From Chitinophagaceae bacterium (GTDB taxonomy: Bacteria; Bacteroidota; Bacteroidia; Chitinophagales; Chitinophagaceae): 5,748 bases of DNA. The stretch covers positions 1-5,748 of the forward strand of contig JAJTCI010000167.1 in NCBI GenBank assembly GCA_021323155.1, in the 5' to 3' direction. The position numbers were made by a program, and so were the translations under genes. This document shows, one piece after another, positions 1 to 4,938 of the stretch. Position 1 is the first letter of the stretch. Each line of letters opens with the position of its first letter. Under the pieces are notes generated by a model that was not told the origin of the DNA, searched no databases, and saw only the letters and a program-made list of their open reading frames with translations.

Positions 1-1
1 C

Positions 2-160
2 GATGAGCCGGGTACAAACCTTGATAAGGCTGGGTATGAACTGTATCACCGCGTGATCAGTGACTACTGCGGCGACAAACTCGTGATCGTTAGCAGCAAC
101 GACCCCAATGAATATTCTTTTTGCGAAGGCGTGATCAATATCATGCAGTACAAGCAATAA
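2..160 (+). CDS. ABC transporter ATP-binding protein, C-terminal end (partial)
   Basis: Only the last 52 codons are in the window; the gene enters from the left edge in frame 2 and stops with TAA. The visible part begins at the Walker B aspartate-glutamate pair (DEP) and continues into a D-loop (TNLD, residues 5-8 of the fragment). It then has a beta strand, LVIVSSND, where the switch (H-loop) histidine is normally found. This order is diagnostic of the nucleotide-binding subunit of an ABC transporter, which hydrolyses ATP at the inner face of the membrane. The end (EYSFCEGVINI) resembles short Bacteroidota ABC ATPases related to CcmA-like exporters, but that comparison is from memory. The position expected for the switch histidine is Asn (residue 33). 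The substrate cannot be told, because the permease and the rest of the ATPase are outside the window. Confidence 0.8.
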   Translation, partial: DEPGTNLDKAGYELYHRVISDYCGDKLVIVSSNDPNEYSFCEGVINIMQYKQ

Positions 161-162
161 AA

Positions 163-182
163 AAACCCGCCGGGGCGGGTTT
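163..182. terminator. Bidirectional intrinsic terminator
   Basis: An almost perfect palindrome, AAACCCGCC-GG-GGCGGGTTT, lies in the 41-bp gap between two convergent genes. It can form an 8-bp stem with a CGGG loop. Read on the - strand the stem is followed by seven T, so it is a strong terminator for the secreted-protein gene, whose stop is about 20 bp before the stem. Read on the + strand only three T follow, so it is weaker for the ABC ATPase gene, although it begins just after that gene's stop. Confidence 0.85.
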
Positions 183-201
183 ATGTCAATTCTTCTAATA
201 A

Positions 202-939
202 TTATTTCTTGATGACGAGCGATGTCTTACCGGATGTTTTTATCGTCTTGGATCCGTCACCGGATTTTACGGTGTACCCGGATAGAAACTGCACACCGGC
301 CAGGTCCTTCAAGGTAGCACCATCCATACCGATGAGTGTTGCCCCGTCCATGCCAATAAGCTTGGTTACTCCTTTTGCGTTGATCGCTTCGCCACCTATG
401 GCGAGCAGCGAGCCAGCATCATTACCGATGAGGTTGGCTGCCTGTATCTTTCCGTCAAGCACAAATACGACGGCGAGTTCATTGGACTTCGCCCCCTGCG
501 CCTTTGCCATTTTCACTTCCAGCTTATTGTTGGATAACGAGGTGAAATACTCCTGTATGAATTTCTTCAGTTCATCGTAGCTGCTCCAGCTGCCATTATT
601 GTAATTCTTGATATTCGTTTCCCAAAAAGTTGGAACACGGTTGTATAATTCGCAATAAGCTTTGAAGATCCATGGGTCGCCCTTGATGTGCGATCCCGAC
701 TTCGCGTTGTTGTAAGTCACGATATAACTCACCAGCTCGCAGTAACCGCCCCACGAACCGTTATTGTAATTGCTGATCTTGCTTTCTTCCGCGTTGGGTG
801 TCTTGTTGTAGATCTCCTTGTAGGCTTTGGTGATCCAGGGGTCTGTCGATTGCGCCTGCAACCCGTTGGTAAAAGAGGCAGATACGAATAGTGCCAGTAA
901 TAGCAATTGTCTCATAGAGTAGGTTTTTTGGAATGGCAT
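202..939 (-). CDS. Secreted protein of unknown function with two tandem DPWI/NYNNGSW repeats
   Basis: I do not recognise this 245-residue protein. It starts with a signal peptide: a hydrophobic core LLLLALFVSASF (about residues 12-23) and a likely signal peptidase I site after LQA (residue 29). The mature part has two 42-residue repeats (residues 33-74 and 88-129) with about 24 identical positions. They share DPWIxKAYxExYN, a Pro, NYNNGSW, then YxEL. The rest (about 155-245) is rich in Gly, Ala and Lys. It contains VVFVLDGKIQAANLIG, the octapeptide LIGMDGAT twice in a row (194-209), and a Lys/Thr/Ser-rich tail ending LVIKK. There are no obvious catalytic motifs, lipobox or sorting domain. Residue 9 (913-915) is a second possible start that gives a more typical signal peptide; both starts lack a Shine-Dalgarno, and the first has an AT-rich leader. 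The gene is 76 bp downstream of ald on the same strand. The repeats faintly recall small helical repeat domains such as DUF4214, which is a guess only. Confidence 0.8.
   Translation of the reverse strand: MPFQKTYSMRQLLLLALFVSASFTNGLQAQSTDPWITKAYKEIYNKTPNAEESKISNYNNGSWGGYCELVSYIVTYNNAKSGSHIKGDPWIFKAYCELYNRVPTFWETNIKNYNNGSWSSYDELKKFIQEYFTSLSNNKLEVKMAKAQGAKSNELAVVFVLDGKIQAANLIGNDAGSLLAIGGEAINAKGVTKLIGMDGATLIGMDGATLKDLAGVQFLSGYTVKSGDGSKTIKTSGKTSLVIKK
313..360 (-). repeat. Tandem 24-bp coding repeat (octapeptide LIGMDGAT twice)
   Basis: Two adjacent 24-bp units (337-360 and 313-336) each code for LIGMDGAT. The protein copies are identical while the DNA differs at several codon positions. A related sequence, LIGNDAGSLL, occurs about 24 residues earlier (residues 170-179), so the C-terminal part may have grown from a short Gly-rich repeat. 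Confidence 0.75.
553..843 (-). repeat. Two diverged coding repeats of 126 bp (42 residues each)
   Basis: The unit coding residues 33-74 (718-843) and the unit coding residues 88-129 (553-678) align without gaps at the protein level, offset by 165 bp. About 24 of 42 residues match. The most conserved parts are the start (DPWI, KAY) and the NYNNGSW block. The spacing and divergence suggest an old internal duplication making two copies of one small domain, not a recent DNA-level repeat. Confidence 0.8.
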
Positions 940-1015
940 ATTAATAAATTTTGCCGAAAAAGGGCGGCAGTCGGGGAGACTTTTTTTCTCCGGTTTTTCA
1001 GAGGAAAATACTGTG
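940..1015 (-). other. Intergenic gap between ald and the secreted-protein gene
   Basis: This 76-bp stretch holds two weak possible hairpins when read on the - strand: GGAGA with TCTCC around an A-rich loop (980-997), and TGCCG with CGGCA (952-969). Neither stem is directly followed by a good T-tract, so I do not call a terminator. There is no TAnnTTTG box before the secreted-protein start, only the AT-rich TTTATTAAT. Whether this gene is co-transcribed with ald is open. Confidence 0.35.
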
Positions 1016-2230
1016 CTATCTCCTGCTGGCGATGAGCAGGTTGAGGTCCGTGTATTTCAGGTCGAATCGCTGGCTGATGTAAAAACTGGTGAGCGCGCCT
1101 TTGTACATATATATCCCGTGGCGCAGGTTGAAGTCATGCCATACCATTTCATCAAACCCGCCTGCCTCGCTGGCTTCCAGCAATAAGGGCATCAGTACGT
1201 TGCTGATCGCATGGCTGGCGGTACGCGCGAACCCGCTGGGAATATTCGGAACGCAGTAGTGGATCACGCCATGTTTAATAAAGGTGGGCTTTTCATAGCT
1301 GGTCATTTCGCTGGTCTCGAAACAACCACCGCGGTCGATGCTCACGTCAATGATCACGCTCCCGGTACGCATGGCGGCGACCATATCTTCAGAAGCCACA
1401 ACCGGTGACCGCCCGCTCTCGCCGCCCAACGCCCCAACGGCTACTTCGCAGGTCTTTAACTGCTTGGCAAGGATACGCGGTTCCAGTACACTGGTCCAGA
1501 TACGCACGCCGAGGTTATTCTGCAAACGTTTTAATCGGTAAACATTGTTGTCAAACACTTTTACGGATGCGCCCATCGCGAGCGCTGTTCTCGTAGCGAA
1601 CTCGCCCACTACACCCGCGCCGATGATAACCACCTTGGTGGGAGGAATACCACTGATGCCACCCAATAACACACCCTTCCCATGGTTGAAACTGCCGAGG
1701 TACTGTCCGGCGATCAGCATCACCGCGCTACCCGCGATCTCACTCATGCTCCGGACGATGGGGTAGGTGCCGCTATCGTCTTTCAGGCTTTCAAAACAAA
1801 GCGCCGATATGCGCTTTTCCATCATCTTTTCGATGTGCTCTTTTTTCAGCGCGGAAAATTGTAGCGGCGAAATGATGGTTTGGTTGAGCTGGAGGTAATT
1901 CAGGTCTTCGCCCACTACCGGGGCTGTCTTGATCAGGATCGGGGCTTTGAAGGCCTCGCTTTTTTCATATACGATCGATGCGCCAGCCTCCGAAAAGTCT
2001 TTATCACTGTAATTGCTGCCTTCGCCGGCTTTATGCTCTACCGTTACCCGGTGGCCATCATTGATCAGTACCGCCACCGCTTCCGGTATCAATGCCACCC
2101 TGTTTTCCTGGAAAGCCGTTTCTTTCGGGATCCCGATGTGGAGCTTGGCTCCCTTTGGCTTGATGTCTAACACCTCTTCCAGTGTTTCCAGCGAAATAGA
2201 GGGACTGATAGATGGTCTGGCGCTTGGCAT
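1016..2230 (-). CDS. ald: Alanine dehydrogenase-like protein (AlaDH/PNT family)
   Basis: This 404-residue protein matches the alanine dehydrogenase / NAD(P) transhydrogenase family along its length. Alanine dehydrogenase interconverts L-alanine and pyruvate plus ammonia with NAD in the cytoplasm. Visible features are a 28-residue N-terminal extension; the N-terminal signature IGIPKE..ENRVALIP (32-49) with the substrate-binding Arg at 44; SMSEIAG (161-167); the Rossmann loop GAGVVG (204-209) followed by VKVFD; and VIIDVSIDRGGCFETSE (292-308). HGVIHYCVPNIPS (320-332) follows. The C-terminal extension, ending in DLNLLI, and the N-terminal one are as I remember for the Bacteroidota subfamily. Aligned without gaps to the mycobacterial enzyme, catalytic Lys75 falls on Ala103 and His96 on Gln124, so the alanine activity is not certain. 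It starts 26 bp after the tsaE stop, which suggests an operon. Family membership is secure; the substrate is less so. Confidence 0.85.
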   Translation of the reverse strand: MPSARPSISPSISLETLEEVLDIKPKGAKLHIGIPKETAFQENRVALIPEAVAVLINDGHRVTVEHKAGEGSNYSDKDFSEAGASIVYEKSEAFKAPILIKTAPVVGEDLNYLQLNQTIISPLQFSALKKEHIEKMMEKRISALCFESLKDDSGTYPIVRSMSEIAGSAVMLIAGQYLGSFNHGKGVLLGGISGIPPTKVVIIGAGVVGEFATRTALAMGASVKVFDNNVYRLKRLQNNLGVRIWTSVLEPRILAKQLKTCEVAVGALGGESGRSPVVASEDMVAAMRTGSVIIDVSIDRGGCFETSEMTSYEKPTFIKHGVIHYCVPNIPSGFARTASHAISNVLMPLLLEASEAGGFDEMVWHDFNLRHGIYMYKGALTSFYISQRFDLKYTDLNLLIASRR

Positions 2231-2256
2231 TGATCGGTGGTAGCTTTTGTTTAAAA

Positions 2257-2691
2257 TTAGTTCTTTTTAGGCATTGCTTCAGCCGAAGTAGTGATTTTGC
2301 GGGTGGTTTCATTCACCAGTTCAATATTGATCCTGAAGCGATTCTCCGGCAGGATCGATGGCGCCTTCCCCGGCCACTCGATTAAGCAGTAATTGTTGGC
2401 GAGGATCGCGTCCTCCATACCCGCCTGGATCGCTTCCGTGTCATCTTTTAAACGGTACCAATCCATATGGCAGATCGTCCCGACTTCCGGACTTTCGTAT
2501 TCATTGACCAGGGCGAAGGTGGGACTGCTTACATGATCGGTTACCCCCAGCAGTTTGCATAGGGCGTGTATGAACGTGGTCTTGCCCGCTCCCATTGGTG
2601 CGTCGAACACCCAGGTTCGGTAAGTCTTGCCTTCCTCCCAGGCCGCAGCCGCAATATTGTCGATTTCGGAGAGTTGATACGTCTTTACCAC
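2257..2691 (-). CDS. tsaE: tRNA threonylcarbamoyladenosine biosynthesis ATPase TsaE
   Basis: A 144-residue cytoplasmic P-loop ATPase of normal length for TsaE. It works with TsaB and TsaD to attach the threonylcarbamoyl group to A37 of ANN-decoding tRNAs (t6A). Visible motifs in order are the Walker A APMGAGKTT (31-39), SSPTFALVNEYE (55-66), HMDWYRL (75-81) with the conserved Asp77, and the LIEWP block (103-107) near the C-terminus. The start is placed at GTG 2689-2691, which gives MVKTYQLSEI directly before the first helix of the family. The frame stays open further upstream to an ATG at 2836-2838, but that extension would cross the divergent promoter region and overlap the copA start, so I reject it. 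No Shine-Dalgarno is visible before the GTG. It is followed by the ald-like gene after 26 bp, an arrangement I recall from other Bacteroidota. Confidence 0.9.
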   Translation of the reverse strand: MVKTYQLSEIDNIAAAAWEEGKTYRTWVFDAPMGAGKTTFIHALCKLLGVTDHVSSPTFALVNEYESPEVGTICHMDWYRLKDDTEAIQAGMEDAILANNYCLIEWPGKAPSILPENRFRINIELVNETTRKITTSAEAMPKKN

Positions 2692-2693
2692 GA

Positions 2694-2723
2694 GGTTGCA
2701 AAAATATCCCCTGAATTGCAACC
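2694..2723. repeat. Perfect 8-bp inverted repeat upstream of tsaE (possible operator)
   Basis: GGTTGCAA (2694-2701) and TTGCAACC (2716-2723) are exact inverted copies separated by 14 bp. The arms flank and partly overlap the proposed -7 box of tsaE and end 3 bp from its start codon. The near two-turn centre-to-centre spacing (22 bp) would suit a dimeric regulator. The sequence is not a recognised copper-regulator site, and function is inferred from position only. Confidence 0.4.
2699..2706 (-). promoter_or_regulatory. Candidate -7 promoter box of tsaE (TATTTTTG)
   Basis: Read on the - strand, TATTTTTG matches the Bacteroidota sigma-A -7 consensus TAnnTTTG exactly. It lies 7 bp before the GTG start of tsaE. 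A TTG at a normal -33 distance is not seen; the only nearby one is 12 bp upstream. If used, transcription would begin very close to the start codon. Confidence 0.4.
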
Positions 2724-2774
2724 GGGTAAAAAAGATATTTCCGATTTGAAAAAAAGCGGCACACCGTTGTGTGG

Positions 2775-2782
2775 TAATTTTG
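2775..2782 (+). promoter_or_regulatory. Candidate -7 promoter box of copA (TAATTTTG)
   Basis: TAATTTTG matches the Bacteroidota -7 consensus TAnnTTTG exactly and lies only 4 bp before the copA ATG. A TTTG at 2745-2748 could be the -33 element, but the 26-bp spacer is longer than the roughly 19-23 bp usual in this phylum. The position implies a leaderless or nearly leaderless transcript. Confidence 0.4.
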
Positions 2783-2786
2783 TGAT

Positions 2787-4922
2787 ATGGAAAAAGTGAA
2801 TTGGCAGGTGGAAGGGATGAGTTGCACCAATTGTGCACTCTCCATTCATAAATACCTGGAAGCGGAAGGTGTAAAGAACGTGAAAGTGAATTTCATGGGT
2901 GGCGAAGTGAGTTTCGACGTGAATGGGGATGTGTCCACGGATAAGCTGCAAAAAGGCATCCGTTCCATGGGGTACAATGTGCATTCGCCGCATGACGGGC
3001 ACGGGCATGGTCATGACCACGACCATGACGTTAAAGGCCTGTTGCGCTTTAAGACACATTTTCACCGTTTCCTTTTTTGCCTCGTATTTACCATTCCCTT
3101 ATTCTTCGCGCATATTATACCGGTGCATATTCATTTCCTGATGAATCCCTGGGTGCAGTTGGGACTCACCATACCGGTTTACCTGGTTGGGATGGATTTT
3201 TTTGGGCGCAGCGCCATCATGAGCCTTACCAGGGGAATCCCGAACATGAACGTGCTGATCGCGCTCGGTGCCACCGCAGCCTTTGTGTACAGCCTGGTAG
3301 GAACAGTACAGGGCGACCCCGAGAAGATCTTCTACGAGACGGCCGCCACTATATTAACGCTCGTGTTCCTTGGTAACTGGATGGAAGATAAATCGGTGGA
3401 AACAACCCAGCGCGAATTGAAGAAACTGGCCTCTACCCAAAAGGTGATGGCCAATATGATCGCGTATGACGACAAACACCAGGAACAAATATTTCCCGTT
3501 GAAAGTACGAAGTTGAAAGTAGGCGACCTGATCCTTATCAAGAGTGGTGAATATGTACCGATGGACGCAAAGGTCCTTTGGGGAGAAGGCAGCGTGAATG
3601 AAGCGATCATCACCGGCGAAAGCGTGCCCATTGAAAAGAAAATGAATGACCGTCTCATCGGGGGAAGCATCCTGGGGGCAGGCACACTAAAAGCATATGT
3701 AACCGCCGTAGGGGAAGAGTCCGTCATGGGACACATCCTGCGGATGGTCCGCGACGCGCAGTCGGAAAAACCGCCGGTGCAGCAGATGGCGGACCGGATC
3801 AGTGCCTGGTTTGTTCCAACCGTGATCGGCATTGCGTTGATCACCTGGGCAGGCACCTACTTCTTTACACAGCTTGGTTTTACAGAAAGCCTGATGCGCG
3901 GCATTGCCGTACTGGTGATCTCCTGTCCCTGCGCAATGGGGCTTGCCACACCCGCCGCTATCGCCGTTGGACTGGGCCGCGCCGCAAGGAACGGGGTTCT
4001 TTTTAAGAACGCGCGCAGCCTGGAGATTTTCAAGGATATCAGGCAGGTAGTGTTTGACAAGACGGGAACATTGACCACGGGGCATTTCACGATCTCCGCT
4101 TTCAAAAGTTTTATTGATGAAGCGGAGTTGAAGCAGATCGCCTACTCACTGGAAAAATATTCCAACCATCCGGTTGCAAGGGCGATATCCGCAGCCTGGA
4201 AGACCAAAGAAGAGACCAGGTGGAATTCAATTGAAGAGGTCAAAGGCATCGGTATGAGAGCAATCGGCAAGGATGGACGCGAATACGTTGCCGGTTCTTT
4301 CCGTGTCGCGGAAAAACTCACCGATGATCACGCGCATAATATTTATATCACCCGCGACAACCAATTGATCGGCTGGATCGATGTGGCCGATGACATTCGC
4401 CCCGAAGCAAGGAATGTGCTGGCACTACTCCGGCAAAAGAACATCAAGACCATCCTGCTCAGTGGCGACAAAAAAGAAAAATCGGAAGCGGTAGCGAAAA
4501 TCCTGGGTATCGATGAAGTGGTGGCAGAACAATCACCCGAACAAAAGCTGGAAAAGATCGCCGCGTATAACGCCGCCGCGCCTACAGCGATGGTAGGAGA
4601 CGGCATCAACGATGCGCCGGCCCTGGCCAGGGCAACGGTGGGTATCTCCCTCAGCGATGCTTCGCAGGTAGCGATGAACAGCGCGCAGGTGGTGCTCATG
4701 AATCATGGACTGAAAAACCTTCCCCTTGCACTCGGCCTCGGGAGGCACACTTATCTTACGATCAAACAAAACCTGTTCTGGGCGTTCATATATAATATCG
4801 TTGCGATCCCTGTGGCGGCGTTCGGATACCTGGGACCCACATTCGGTGCGCTGGTCATGGGATTCAGCGATGTAGTGCTTGCTGTAAACTCAATTCGGCT
4901 AAAGTTTAAAAAAGTAATTTAG
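2787..4922 (+). CDS. copA: Copper-exporting P1B-type ATPase (CopA-like)
   Basis: A full-length 711-residue heavy-metal P-type ATPase of the inner membrane that pumps monovalent copper (or silver) out of the cytoplasm using ATP. It has one N-terminal HMA domain with the metal site GMSCTNC (Cys13, Cys16), then a His-rich linker (66-80, seven His). Four membrane segments follow (about 92-112, 115-137, 153-173, 182-197), then the actuator domain with TGES (276-279). TM5 (about 341-361) comes next, and TM6 carries the ion site CPC (380-382). The phosphorylation site is DKTGT (Asp424), the ATP-binding His-Pro is at 461-462, and the hinge motif is GDGINDAP (604-611). TM7 has Tyr669-Asn670 and TM8 has MGFSD (691-695). 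CPC plus YN plus MxxS is the Cu(I) set, although the usual second Ser of TM8 is Asp. The ATG is fixed by the HMA start; the next Met lies inside the metal motif. It is transcribed away from tsaE, with no metal regulator or chaperone gene visible. Confidence 0.95.
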   Translation: MEKVNWQVEGMSCTNCALSIHKYLEAEGVKNVKVNFMGGEVSFDVNGDVSTDKLQKGIRSMGYNVHSPHDGHGHGHDHDHDVKGLLRFKTHFHRFLFCLVFTIPLFFAHIIPVHIHFLMNPWVQLGLTIPVYLVGMDFFGRSAIMSLTRGIPNMNVLIALGATAAFVYSLVGTVQGDPEKIFYETAATILTLVFLGNWMEDKSVETTQRELKKLASTQKVMANMIAYDDKHQEQIFPVESTKLKVGDLILIKSGEYVPMDAKVLWGEGSVNEAIITGESVPIEKKMNDRLIGGSILGAGTLKAYVTAVGEESVMGHILRMVRDAQSEKPPVQQMADRISAWFVPTVIGIALITWAGTYFFTQLGFTESLMRGIAVLVISCPCAMGLATPAAIAVGLGRAARNGVLFKNARSLEIFKDIRQVVFDKTGTLTTGHFTISAFKSFIDEAELKQIAYSLEKYSNHPVARAISAAWKTKEETRWNSIEEVKGIGMRAIGKDGREYVAGSFRVAEKLTDDHAHNIYITRDNQLIGWIDVADDIRPEARNVLALLRQKNIKTILLSGDKKEKSEAVAKILGIDEVVAEQSPEQKLEKIAAYNAAAPTAMVGDGINDAPALARATVGISLSDASQVAMNSAQVVLMNHGLKNLPLALGLGRHTYLTIKQNLFWAFIYNIVAIPVAAFGYLGPTFGALVMGFSDVVLAVNSIRLKFKKVI

Positions 4923-4938
4923 TTGTTGCAGTAAAAGC

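Noticed and set aside
209..580. 123-residue open frame on the + strand
   Set aside because: It is antisense to the secreted-protein gene, low in complexity (Pro/Ser/Ala-rich), and looks like a shadow of that gene's codon use.
952..997. Possible terminator hairpins after ald
   Set aside because: The stems are only 5 bp and not followed directly by a T-tract on the - strand, so the support is too weak.
2692..2838. Upstream extension of the tsaE frame to an ATG at 2836-2838 (193-residue form)
   Set aside because: It would overlap the copA start and the divergent promoter region, and the added residues match nothing in TsaE. The GTG at 2689-2691 gives the normal family length.
2685..3065. 126-residue His/Phe-rich open frame on the - strand
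   Set aside because: Its His and Met richness is the reverse image of the copA His-rich linker, and it also crosses the divergent promoter region.
3332..4105. Open frames of 174, 132 and 82 residues on the - strand opposite copA
   Set aside because: The copA frame carries every expected P-type ATPase motif here; the opposite frames have shadow composition and no recognisable domain.
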